A program made the position numbers and the translations under genes. This document shows positions 1 to 6,445 of a DNA stretch of 10,669 nt, one piece after another. Below the pieces are notes generated by a model. The model was not told where the DNA came from, searched no databases, and saw nothing but the letters and a program-made list of their open reading frames with translations. Source of the DNA: Chloroflexota bacterium (GTDB lineage Bacteria; Chloroflexota; Anaerolineae; Anaerolineales; UBA11579); assembly GCA_003250455.1 (NCBI GenBank), contig QKGK01000277.1, positions 1 through 10,669 on the forward strand, in the 5' to 3' direction. How positions within the stretch are numbered: position 1 is the first letter of the stretch; every line of letters starts with the position of its first letter.

Positions 1-55
1 AGCAGAGAACGTAATATCCCGCTCATTTCCCCTATTTTAATTTAAAGGAGTAAAC

Positions 56-733
56 ATGTCGAACAAAGATGTAATACTGGGTTATTACAAAGAGGTTGTC
101 AATGGAAAGGACTTTACCGTTCTGGATAAGTACTTCCATCCGGATTACCTCTCAGGTGCACTGCCCTATATCGGGATGGGGGTTGGATTAGATGCATCAT
201 CTGGCGATAAAGTGGTGGTCAATCATGTCTATTCTGAAGGTCCCTCAGCAGGCAAACTGGAAGTTGGGGATGAAATCCTGTTTGTACAGGATGGCGATTC
301 CAGGTTGGAGACCTTTGAGGAAATCAGGGATATTCCCTGGGGGTGGGGAAAGGTTGATTCTCCCTTTATGCTGCGTGTGCAAAGGGGAGAGGAAGAAATT
401 GAGGTCGAGATCACCCGTGGCATAATTGAAGGCCTAAAAATGTCCCTGGAGGAATTCAAAGAAAGCTGGGAAAAGTTTGCAACACAAAAGATTCCGGATG
501 AAAAGGTTGAGATCCTCTATATCATTGAAGAAGGAGATATGGTTGCCTGTCTGGCCACTGCTACCGCGATGCATCTGGACTATGACCGTCAATATCTTGT
601 CCCGGGTGGGGAGTTTTTCAGGTTGAAAGATAATAAAATCATTGAAAGCTGGGGAGTTTCAGATAATTTAGCTTTCATCCGCCAAATGGGCTTTTCGGTA
701 GAAGAACCAAAGAAAATCATGCAGTCCACATAA
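56..733 (+). CDS. SnoaL-like protein with an inserted PDZ domain
   Basis: The 225-residue product has no signal peptide or membrane segment, so it is probably cytoplasmic. Residues 1-33 read like the first helices of a SnoaL/NTF2-like fold (YYKEVVNGKDF, then HPDY). Residues about 37-122 read like a PDZ domain: an IGMGVG carboxylate-loop-like start, then GPSAGKLEVGDEI (the usual GPA-x-AGL-x-x-GD-x-I signature), ending in a strand pair around LRVQRGEEEIEVEI. Residues about 123-213 resume the SnoaL fold: a central helix, IIEEGDMVA, GGEFFRLKDNKIIESWGVSD and a terminal IRQMG. Asp203 lies where SnoaL cyclases have their catalytic acid, but no substrate can be named. The start is fixed by AAAGGAG at 44-50, five bases before the ATG. 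A strong terminator follows directly, so the gene ends its transcription unit; no promoter was recognised in the 55 bases visible upstream. The two-domain reading is by eye. The SnoaL halves are fairly secure and the PDZ quite likely; the function is unknown. Confidence 0.85.
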   Translation: MSNKDVILGYYKEVVNGKDFTVLDKYFHPDYLSGALPYIGMGVGLDASSGDKVVVNHVYSEGPSAGKLEVGDEILFVQDGDSRLETFEEIRDIPWGWGKVDSPFMLRVQRGEEEIEVEITRGIIEGLKMSLEEFKESWEKFATQKIPDEKVEILYIIEEGDMVACLATATAMHLDYDRQYLVPGGEFFRLKDNKIIESWGVSDNLAFIRQMGFSVEEPKKIMQST

Positions 734-734
734 A

Positions 735-781
735 AAAAAGAGGTCTTCACCATTATTTGTTTTCAGTGAAGACCTCTTTTT
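735..781 (+). terminator. Rho-independent terminator, likely bidirectional
   Basis: A 15-base perfect inverted repeat (736-750 against 766-780), extendable by one A-T pair on the outside, encloses a 15-base loop. The 3' arm ends in a T run and the 5' side in an A run, so it should stop transcription in either direction. It begins just after the stop codon of the SnoaL/PDZ gene and insulates comEC from read-through. Confidence 0.9.
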
Positions 782-849
782 CTTTAACTTAGATAGACAA
801 CAACTATTTTGTGCACACGGCTTTTCCAGCAAACTACCCCACTATCCAC

Positions 850-855
850 TATAAT
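850..855 (+). promoter_or_regulatory. TATAAT -10 box for comEC (possible leaderless start)
   Basis: A perfect TATAAT lies six bases before the ATG at 862, so the predicted transcription start falls on or next to the A of the start codon. No convincing -35 hexamer is visible at 16-19 bases upstream, and no Shine-Dalgarno sequence precedes either this ATG or the in-frame GTG at 811. This arrangement fits a leaderless mRNA. The -10 match could also be chance in this AT-rich stretch. Confidence 0.5.
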
Positions 856-861
856 TTTCCC

Positions 862-3237
862 ATGCGTGCGCTCAAGGGGTTCTCCGTCCTGCCGCTGATG
901 GCGGTTTCGCTAAGCTTTATGGCAGGCATTGGCGCGGCATCTGTCATCGAGAAAAATACGTCATTTTGGCTGTGGTGGGCGGTTGGGAGTCTTGTCCTGC
1001 TGGCCATTCCCCGGCTGCTGCGCAGGTCCCGTTTGGCGCTGCCCAATACTGGAATTTACACGTTGGGAGTGGTGTACCTTTGTATGGCCTTCCTCGGGGC
1101 CGCCCGATACCAGGCCGTCCAGCCGGTGTTTGGTCCCGCCGACCTGGGCTGGTACAACGACAGCGGGGAGGCGGTAGAAGTGATCGGGATTGCAGTCCTT
1201 CCGGCGGACGTACGCGATACCCATGTCCAGGTGACGCTGCGGGCTGAGCAGGTTGCCTTGGAAGATGGTCCTGCTCAGGCGGTGGACGGGCGCGTGCTGG
1301 CCTATCTATCCACCGGGACGGACGTGCACTACGGCGATAGGGTGCGCTTATGGGGGCAGGTGCAAACCCCTCCGGCTGATGAGGATTTTTCGTATAAGGA
1401 TTACCTTGCCCGGCAGGGGGTGTTCAGCTATATGCCCTATGCCGCCGGGGAAGTGCTGGACAGCGGGCATGGCAGTCCGATCCTGCGCGGGTTGTATGCC
1501 TTCAAGGAAAAAGGGCTGGGCCTGATCTACCGCGCCCTGCCCGACCCGGAGGCTTCGCTGCTGGCCGGGATCGTGCTGGGGGTGGAGAGCGGCATCCCGG
1601 ACGATGTCGACCTGGCCTTCAAGGATACCGGCACCACACACGTAATTGCGATTTCGGGATTTAATATCACAATAGTTGCCTCTCTTTTTGCCATATTATT
1701 TGGACGCCTGCTGGGGGAGCGGCGCGGGGCAGCGGCCGCGCTGATCGCCATCAGCGTGTACACTGTGCTGGTGGGTGCAGACGCCGCCGTAGTGCGGGCA
1801 GCCATCATGGGCGGGTTTTCGCTGTTTGCCCGCCAGGTGGGGCGGCGGCAGCACGGTCTCAACAGCCTGGCGATCACGGGAGGGCTGATGGCGGTCTTTA
1901 ACCCGCTGGTGCTGTGGGATGTCGGGTTCCAGCTTTCGTTTGCCGCTACCCTGGGGCTGATCCTGTATGCCGGGCCGTGGGAGGAGCGTCTGGAGGGCTG
2001 GCTGGCAAGACGCATGCCCCCGGCACTCGCCCGCAAGCTCACAGGCCCGGTGAGCGAGTATTTCCTGCTGACGCTGGCGGCCCAGCTGACCACCCTGCCG
2101 CTGATTGTGTACCACTTCGGGCGGCTGTCTTTGGTCTCTTTACCGGCCAACGTCGCCATCCTCCCGGCGCAGCCACCGGTGATGATCCTGGGCGGGCTGG
2201 CGGTGCTGGCCGGGGCGGCCTGGTTCCCGTTGGGTCAGGTGCTGGCGTATGGCGTATGGCCGTTCCTGGCCTATTCCATCGGGGCAGTGGAATGGTTTGC
2301 CCGCTGGGATGCGGGGGTGCGCACCGTTGGGCAGGTCAGCCTGCCGCAGGTGTTCGCTTTTTATGCCATCCTGCTGGCCCTGACACTTTTTTGGGAGCCG
2401 ATCATGGCTCGCTTGCGCAATCGGGTCAGCCCGGCGCTGGCGCTGAGCGCCCTGCTGGTGGGGGCGGTGCTGGTCTGGCAGGGAGCCTTGCAGCAGCCGG
2501 ATGGCCGCCTGCACCTGACCATGCTGAATGTAGGGTCGGGGGAAGCCTTGCTGATCGAGACGCCGGAGGGCCGTTTTGTGCTGGTGGGCGGTGGGGAAAG
2601 CGCCAGCCAGCTTTCTGCAGGGTTGGGGAGGGCGCTGCCGCTCTTTCACCGGCAGCTGGACGTGCTGGTGGTAGCCGGGACGCAAGCCGAACAGCTGGAG
2701 GCGCTCCCGGCAGTGATGCCGCGCTTTACACCAGCCCAGGTGTGGTGGGCCGGGGATACCCAGGCGTCCCGCCCGGCGCGGGAGCTTTACGCCTGGCTGG
2801 CAGCGGAAGGGATCCCGGTGGCGGAGGTGGCCGCCGGGCAGCAGTTGGAGTTGGGCAAAGGAGCGCTGCTTTCTGTAGTACGCTCTGGTGAAGCTGGGGC
2901 AACCCTGCTGCTCTCGTGGGAGGGCTTCCGGGTGGTCTTGCCAGTGGGCGGCGCACAGGGGCTGCTGCAAGACGCGGAGATGCGCCGCCTGGGGGTGACA
3001 TCGAACGCCGTGCTGCTGGCAGGCAGCGGCGATGCTGAACAGAACCCGGCTGATTGGCTCTCAGCCTCGGCCCCGCGCCTGGCCCTGCTGAGCCTGGACC
3101 CGCTGGCGCGCGGCGGCGGGCCTGACCCGGAAACGCTAGCCGCCCTGAATGGCGTCACCATCCTGCGCACCGACCGGCACGGCTGGGTGGAATTGGTCTC
3201 GGATGGGGAAAAGATGTGGGTATATACGCAGAAGTAA
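862..3237 (+). CDS. comEC: ComEC/Rec2 DNA-uptake channel with degenerate C-terminal metallo-beta-lactamase-like domain
   Basis: The 791-residue product is an inner-membrane protein of the ComEC/Rec2 family, which passes single-stranded DNA into the cytosol during transformation. Residues 1-85 hold hydrophobic segments. About 90-200 is the soluble DUF4131/OB-like region. About 223-500 is the polytopic Competence domain, with the signature THVIAISGFN at 259-268. From about 550 comes the metallo-beta-lactamase-like domain, but its landmarks are altered: NVGSGEA instead of DVGQGDA, LVGGG instead of LIDGG, AGTQAEQ (605-611) where the family has SHxDxDH, PVGG (694-697) for TGD, and LAGSGD (719-724) for PHHGS. 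The ending RTDRHGWVELVSDG is still family-like. The domain therefore looks folded but unable to bind metal. ATG 862 was chosen over GTG 811 because the protein then begins with a typical charged residue and hydrophobic helix, and because a TATAAT box lies at 850-855. The gene is much more GC-rich than its neighbours. No other competence gene is in view. Confidence 0.93.
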   Translation: MRALKGFSVLPLMAVSLSFMAGIGAASVIEKNTSFWLWWAVGSLVLLAIPRLLRRSRLALPNTGIYTLGVVYLCMAFLGAARYQAVQPVFGPADLGWYNDSGEAVEVIGIAVLPADVRDTHVQVTLRAEQVALEDGPAQAVDGRVLAYLSTGTDVHYGDRVRLWGQVQTPPADEDFSYKDYLARQGVFSYMPYAAGEVLDSGHGSPILRGLYAFKEKGLGLIYRALPDPEASLLAGIVLGVESGIPDDVDLAFKDTGTTHVIAISGFNITIVASLFAILFGRLLGERRGAAAALIAISVYTVLVGADAAVVRAAIMGGFSLFARQVGRRQHGLNSLAITGGLMAVFNPLVLWDVGFQLSFAATLGLILYAGPWEERLEGWLARRMPPALARKLTGPVSEYFLLTLAAQLTTLPLIVYHFGRLSLVSLPANVAILPAQPPVMILGGLAVLAGAAWFPLGQVLAYGVWPFLAYSIGAVEWFARWDAGVRTVGQVSLPQVFAFYAILLALTLFWEPIMARLRNRVSPALALSALLVGAVLVWQGALQQPDGRLHLTMLNVGSGEALLIETPEGRFVLVGGGESASQLSAGLGRALPLFHRQLDVLVVAGTQAEQLEALPAVMPRFTPAQVWWAGDTQASRPARELYAWLAAEGIPVAEVAAGQQLELGKGALLSVVRSGEAGATLLLSWEGFRVVLPVGGAQGLLQDAEMRRLGVTSNAVLLAGSGDAEQNPADWLSASAPRLALLSLDPLARGGGPDPETLAALNGVTILRTDRHGWVELVSDGEKMWVYTQK

Positions 3238-3256
3238 AAATGGTAAAGCATGTGAA

Positions 3257-3287
3257 AAGAGGGCTGGAATCAGATTCCAGCCCTCTT
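3257..3287 (+). terminator. Rho-independent terminator of comEC
   Basis: A perfect 14-base stem (3257-3270 with 3274-3287) closes on a three-base loop and is followed by ATTTGTT. It lies 19 bases after the comEC stop codon, and 12 bases beyond the stop of the convergent gene on the other strand. It can serve both, although the T tract is poor on the minus side. Confidence 0.85.
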
Positions 3288-3299
3288 ATTTGTTAGCAG

Positions 3300-4214
3300 T
3301 TATTTGGTCAAAGTGGCACTCAACACGCTGTTAGCCGGGTCAAAGGTGAAGCCGGAGATGACTACATCCTCTATGGCAAGGGTATAGGTTCCCCGCCGCT
3401 TCAATTTGCCAAGATCAAAATAAACTTTGCCGAATTGATCGCTTGTGCCGCTGAGAGTGACCTGGCTGCCATCCGGTTCAGTCCAGGTGGCGGAAACGAG
3501 TGCGCCTTCCATGTATTGCCCGTGGTCGTCCTGGATGAGGACTCTGGCACCGTATTGGTTTTTCTGGGAAGTGTAGAAGTCAATGCTGGACACGCGGACA
3601 AAAAATTCTTCCTGGGGAGGGGGAGGGGTGGTGGGGAAGCTGATCCCCATGCTGACGGAGAGCGCACCGGACAGGTAATCGGTGTGATAGTAGATATGGA
3701 TCCCCAGAGCGGGGTCGTCGATGCTCCAATCGAAGAGGGATTGCTGGCTGGTGGTTGCGTTTGGATAGGCTGCAAGGACGGCATCCGGATCGTTGTAAGC
3801 CAGGGCGGTATTGACACCGGCGGTTGTCACCCATCCGGCAAGCTGGTACCAGTGGATGAAATAGGCCACATCGCCTGGGGAGTTGGAAGCCGGCCCGCCA
3901 TCTGCGCCGCGATAGCGAACAAAGATCTGCCCGCCGTCATCGGCGATAAACTTGCAGGAACCCTGGTCGTACCCGTTCACGTTCTGGCAGTATTCAGGCG
4001 GACCCCAGGCGGCTTCCACCTCGGCGCGGGTAAAACCGAGTTCCACCCCCGGTACGCTGACCCCTTCTGCCACGACACCTTCAGCCGGGGCTGCGGCCAA
4101 CACGGTGATGAAGATCAGCCCCGAGAGAAGCAGCGCACTCAGAACGGACAGGGAGAGCACATGCCTGGAGAAAGATATCTTTCTGAAATTGGGTTTGATC
4201 CTGTTATCTGCCAT
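3300..4214 (-). CDS. Exported protein, BamE/SmpA-like region plus C-terminal Ig-like domain
   Basis: The 304-residue protein has a long basic N-terminus (residues 1-18) and a hydrophobic segment (about 19-42) ending LAAAPAEG. It is either cleaved by signal peptidase I or kept as a membrane anchor. Residues about 55-193 form a first globular region; GVELGFTRAEVEAAWGPPE resembles the first helix of BamE/SmpA-type domains, and Cys76 and Cys87 could pair. A proline linker (PTTPPPPQ, 194-201) leads to an Ig-like beta domain (about 203-302) containing DDHGQYMEGALVSATW and the pattern SDQFGKVYFDL...GTYTLAI, as in bacterial Ig/Big_1-type or carboxypeptidase-regulatory-like domains. The start is supported by AAGGAG on the minus strand (4221-4226) six bases before the ATG. 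The gene is divergent from the next lipoprotein gene and convergent with comEC. The exact family was not recognised, so the role (envelope, adhesion or structural) is unknown; the domain names are by resemblance only. Confidence 0.82.
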   Translation of the reverse strand: MADNRIKPNFRKISFSRHVLSLSVLSALLLSGLIFITVLAAAPAEGVVAEGVSVPGVELGFTRAEVEAAWGPPEYCQNVNGYDQGSCKFIADDGGQIFVRYRGADGGPASNSPGDVAYFIHWYQLAGWVTTAGVNTALAYNDPDAVLAAYPNATTSQQSLFDWSIDDPALGIHIYYHTDYLSGALSVSMGISFPTTPPPPQEEFFVRVSSIDFYTSQKNQYGARVLIQDDHGQYMEGALVSATWTEPDGSQVTLSGTSDQFGKVYFDLGKLKRRGTYTLAIEDVVISGFTFDPANSVLSATLTK

Positions 4215-4528
4215 AAATTACTCCTTAACTTGTTAATTGGTAAAGGTCTTCCAGCCAGATGGTACGCAATAAAGGTTATAAAAGTCTTACGAAAGGCTTA
4301 ATCTATGATTAATGCTTTTGGTTATGTTCTATGGAGGGAAATAGTGGGAAGGCCCCCATATTTACCGGACCGTAAACGCCAGAAATTAATTATATTCAGA
4401 CGCAGATGTAGTATAGTTCTGCATGCAGGTGATGATTAATGGTTGAACGCACTTTTCAACGGCGCTCGTTCCAGGGGGAGAGGAACCGCCAGGTGCATTT
4501 GATCGTCTTAAAGAGATAGGAGACGTTC
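4215..4528. other. Divergent intergenic region with dyads and a repeated 10-mer
   Basis: This 314-base AT-rich stretch separates two divergent envelope-protein genes and contains no credible coding sequence. On the minus strand a TATAAC (4275-4280) could be a -10 box for the leftward gene. A perfect dyad TTAATC-TAT-GATTAA (4298-4312) lies where its -35 would be. The 10-mer ATGATTAATG occurs twice, at 4305-4314 and 4432-4441. On the plus strand a TATAGT (4412-4417) is a possible -10 for the rightward gene, followed at once by the palindrome CTGCATGCAG (4419-4428). A weak hairpin GTTGAA/TTCAAC lies at 4442-4460. The -35 elements are poor on both sides. Confidence 0.5.
4412..4417 (+). promoter_or_regulatory. 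Candidate -10 box for the lipoprotein gene at 4529
   Basis: TATAGT would start transcription near 4424 and give a leader of about 105 bases. There is no good -35 hexamer, so this is weak. The 10-base palindrome at 4419-4428 would straddle the predicted start site and could be an operator. Confidence 0.3.
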
Positions 4529-5626
4529 ATGAAAACAATTCGTAAAACCTTATTTTTTTCTTTGATCACAGTACTGGGAATCTCGCTTGCCGCGTGCAAT
4601 TACCCGGTACAGCCGGAATCTGCCCAGGGGGAGACGGCCACCCCAATTGCGCTGCCGGATACGCAGAATACGGCCCAGCCGACGGATACCCAATCTGCCG
4701 AAGCACAGCCTACTGAAACAACCGCATCTCAGCCCACCCAGGCGGTCATTTCCACGCTGATGTGTGAGCCGACCGAACTGACCACCACCGGCGACTGGAG
4801 CCTGTGCCGCAGCCTGCTGTATGGCTTTGATCTGCAGTTTCCGGCGGCTGGAGAATTGATCGAGCAGCGGGCCGACTTTGCCCGGATCAATTTAACCCTT
4901 ACACCGGGCACCAACCTGACGGAAAAATATCTGGAAATAGAGTTCACCGACACCAATGCCGAGTGCGCCAGCCCGCTGGCAGCCGGGCACCCGGTTGATA
5001 CGATCCCGAGGGAGATGGTGACGCTGAACGGCAATACCTTCCTCAAGCAGAGCGGGGTAGGCGTGGCCACCGGGAACATTTACACCTGGGAGGGGTATTC
5101 GATCGCCCAGGGCAACCGCTGTATCAGCCTGGACTTTGTGCTTCACTCTTTTGACCCGTCACTGGCGCCCACACCGCCGCCGGAATATGACCAGGCAGCA
5201 GAATCGGCGGTCTTTACACAGGTTGCCGGGACATTTACGTGGCTGGGGACGGCGCAGTACACCGGCGGAGGTATGGAACCGACAGCTACGCCGGATATGG
5301 TCGTTCAGCCGACCCCGACTCCCACACGGATCAAATTTGTGCCGGGAGCGATCTCCGGGAAGGTTTCCGGGCACCTGGCCCCCAGCGGGATGGATGCCTA
5401 TGTGCTGCGGGCGATGACTGGCCAGACCATGCAGGTGGACCTATCCTTCACCCAGGGAGAGGCGATCCTGATCATCTGGGGAGAGGACGGCACTGTGCTG
5501 ATCTCCGACCATGCCGAGGCGTCCACCTTTAGCGGGACACTGCCGCTTACAGAGGATTATTTCATCCACGTGCGCGGCACCCCGGATAGCGCCACGGATT
5601 ACCAGATGACGGTCACCATTGAGTAG
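4529..5626 (+). CDS. Lipoprotein with PPC-like C-terminal beta-sandwich domain
   Basis: The 365-residue precursor has a signal peptide with lipobox LAAC, Cys23 being the expected lipidated residue, so it is anchored on the outer face of the cytoplasmic membrane. Residues about 24-75 are a Thr/Pro/Gln/Ser-rich linker. Residues about 77-242 form a globular domain with four cysteines (79, 93, 146, 198) that could make two disulfides; YGFDLQFPAAGELIE is like the opening of PsbP-like or similar extracytoplasmic domains, but I do not recognise the family. A second linker (PTATPDMVVQPTPTPTR) leads to residues about 271-365. This domain, with SGHLAPSGMDAYVLRAMTGQTM followed by ILIIWGEDGTVL and DYFIHVRG, resembles the bacterial pre-peptidase C-terminal (PPC) fold, which is common in Chloroflexota exported proteins. 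The start is set by AGGAG (4518-4522), six bases before the ATG. It is a single-gene unit closed by the terminator at 5646-5671. Ligand and function are unknown. Confidence 0.87.
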   Translation: MKTIRKTLFFSLITVLGISLAACNYPVQPESAQGETATPIALPDTQNTAQPTDTQSAEAQPTETTASQPTQAVISTLMCEPTELTTTGDWSLCRSLLYGFDLQFPAAGELIEQRADFARINLTLTPGTNLTEKYLEIEFTDTNAECASPLAAGHPVDTIPREMVTLNGNTFLKQSGVGVATGNIYTWEGYSIAQGNRCISLDFVLHSFDPSLAPTPPPEYDQAAESAVFTQVAGTFTWLGTAQYTGGGMEPTATPDMVVQPTPTPTRIKFVPGAISGKVSGHLAPSGMDAYVLRAMTGQTMQVDLSFTQGEAILIIWGEDGTVLISDHAEASTFSGTLPLTEDYFIHVRGTPDSATDYQMTVTIE

Positions 5627-5645
5627 CAACCATTTTGATAACAAA

Positions 5646-5671
5646 AAAAGCCCTCCGCAAGGAGGGCTTTT
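5646..5671. terminator. Bidirectional rho-independent terminator
   Basis: An 11-base perfect stem (5646-5656 with 5661-5671) is closed by a GCAA tetraloop of the GNRA type. It has an A run on one side and a T run on the other. It lies between two convergent lipoprotein genes (stops at 5626 and 5693) and can terminate both. Confidence 0.92.
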
Positions 5672-5692
5672 GAATTTATAGGTTTATCAATG

Positions 5693-6409
5693 CTAGTTCT
5701 TGACGACGATCTCGATCCACATCACTTCGTCGCCAAGTGCGCCAACGCCAAAGGTCTGGCCGTTGTCATCGCGCAGCATCCAGTAGCTTTTGTAGGTGCC
5801 GGGGGTGTTGGGGGCCTGCATGCTGATCGTCAGCAGGCCGCCATTGGAGATGCCATCAGCGCCAATGTTGCTGTAGTCATCCAGGCTGAGCGTGCCGGAA
5901 TCGGTGAAGTTGGGTCCGCCAACATGCACCAGACTGTAATTCTCGTTCCAGGTGCAGGAGCCGGAGTTGGAGAAGTTCCAGGTGCGCACAAAGCTTTCAC
6001 CAGGAGACATCACTGCGCCATCTTTCGGCACTTCAAAAGTGATCTCTGCCCGCAGGCAGGGGCGTCCGCCGGTCACCGGCGCCTTTGTGGGGGCTGTGGT
6101 GGCAGTGGGCAGCGAAGGAAGTGTGGGGAAGGGTGTAGTTTCCTGTGTCGGAGCCAGGGTGTTGGTGACAATCAACTGTGACGTGGGCGAGGGCTCCGGG
6201 GTATTGGTGGCAGGAGGTTGTGCTGCTTCGGTCAGAGAGATCTCTGCCTGGAGCGTTTCCGCTGCCTGGGTGTAGATCATGTTAATCTGGCTTTCCTGCG
6301 AATCGGTTTCTTCGGTTGCAACGGGCTGGTTGCCGCCGCAAGCGGCCAGAAGCAGAGAGGCAAATATAAACGTGGTTGTTAACAAGAGTATTGTAGTTTT
6401 TTTGGTCAT
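5693..6409 (-). CDS. Lipoprotein with four-tryptophan NBR1-type Ig domain
   Basis: The 238-residue precursor starts with a Lys-containing n-region, a hydrophobic stretch and lipobox LAAC, with Cys24 as the lipidation site. Residues about 35-63 (IYTQAAETLQAEISLTEAA) look helical. Residues about 64-115 are a Thr/Pro-rich linker. Residues about 121-238 match the Ig-like domain from next-to-BRCA1 (the FW domain): Trp144 in RTWNFSNSG, Trp154 in CTWNENY, Trp210 in YKSYWMLRDDNGQTFG and Trp231 in the last strand. Cys118 and Cys152 could form a disulfide. In eukaryotes this fold is a binding module of the autophagy receptor NBR1. In bacteria it occurs on exported proteins, and its ligand is not known to me. 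An in-frame ATG 38 codons upstream (6523) exists, but ATG 6409 is preferred: AAGGAA (6418-6423) lies eight bases upstream, a TATAAT box lies at 6440-6445, and the lipoprotein signal only makes sense from there. It is convergent with the preceding lipoprotein gene. Confidence 0.9.
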   Translation of the reverse strand: MTKKTTILLLTTTFIFASLLLAACGGNQPVATEETDSQESQINMIYTQAAETLQAEISLTEAAQPPATNTPEPSPTSQLIVTNTLAPTQETTPFPTLPSLPTATTAPTKAPVTGGRPCLRAEITFEVPKDGAVMSPGESFVRTWNFSNSGSCTWNENYSLVHVGGPNFTDSGTLSLDDYSNIGADGISNGGLLTISMQAPNTPGTYKSYWMLRDDNGQTFGVGALGDEVMWIEIVVKN

Positions 6410-6439
6410 TTGTGGGTTTCCTTTTCTAATCAAGTCTTT

Positions 6440-6445
6440 ATTATA
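6440..6445 (-). promoter_or_regulatory. -10 box for the four-tryptophan lipoprotein gene
   Basis: A perfect TATAAT on the minus strand lies about 30 bases upstream of the ATG, predicting a short leader of about 24 bases that still contains the ribosome binding site. No clear -35 element was found. Its position excludes the longer in-frame start at 6523, which would lie upstream of the promoter. Confidence 0.5.

Noticed and set aside
735..781. The perfect hairpins here and at 3257, 5646 and 10257 as parts of a mobile repeat family
   Set aside because: Their stems differ completely in sequence and each sits just after a gene end with a T run, so they are ordinary terminators. No CRISPR-like regular spacing was seen.
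811..861. GTG at 811 as the comEC start, adding 17 residues
   Set aside because: There is no ribosome binding site. The extra residues are not typical of a membrane-protein start, and a TATAAT box lies within this stretch just before ATG 862.
1914..2970. Long open frames overlapping comEC on both strands (325 codons plus, 276 codons minus)
   Set aside because: Open frames are expected in GC-rich DNA. The products are low-complexity (Gly/Ala/Pro- or Gln/His/Arg-rich) with no domain, whereas the comEC frame carries family motifs.
3435..4301. A 288-codon plus-strand open frame opposite the exported BamE/Ig-like protein
   Set aside because: The minus-strand frame has a ribosome binding site, signal segment and domain architecture. 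The plus-strand frame has none and runs through the divergent promoter region.
5690..6181. A 163-codon plus-strand open frame opposite the four-tryptophan lipoprotein
   Set aside because: It is antisense to a well-supported lipoprotein and has no start signals, and its beginning lies within the downstream flank of a terminator.
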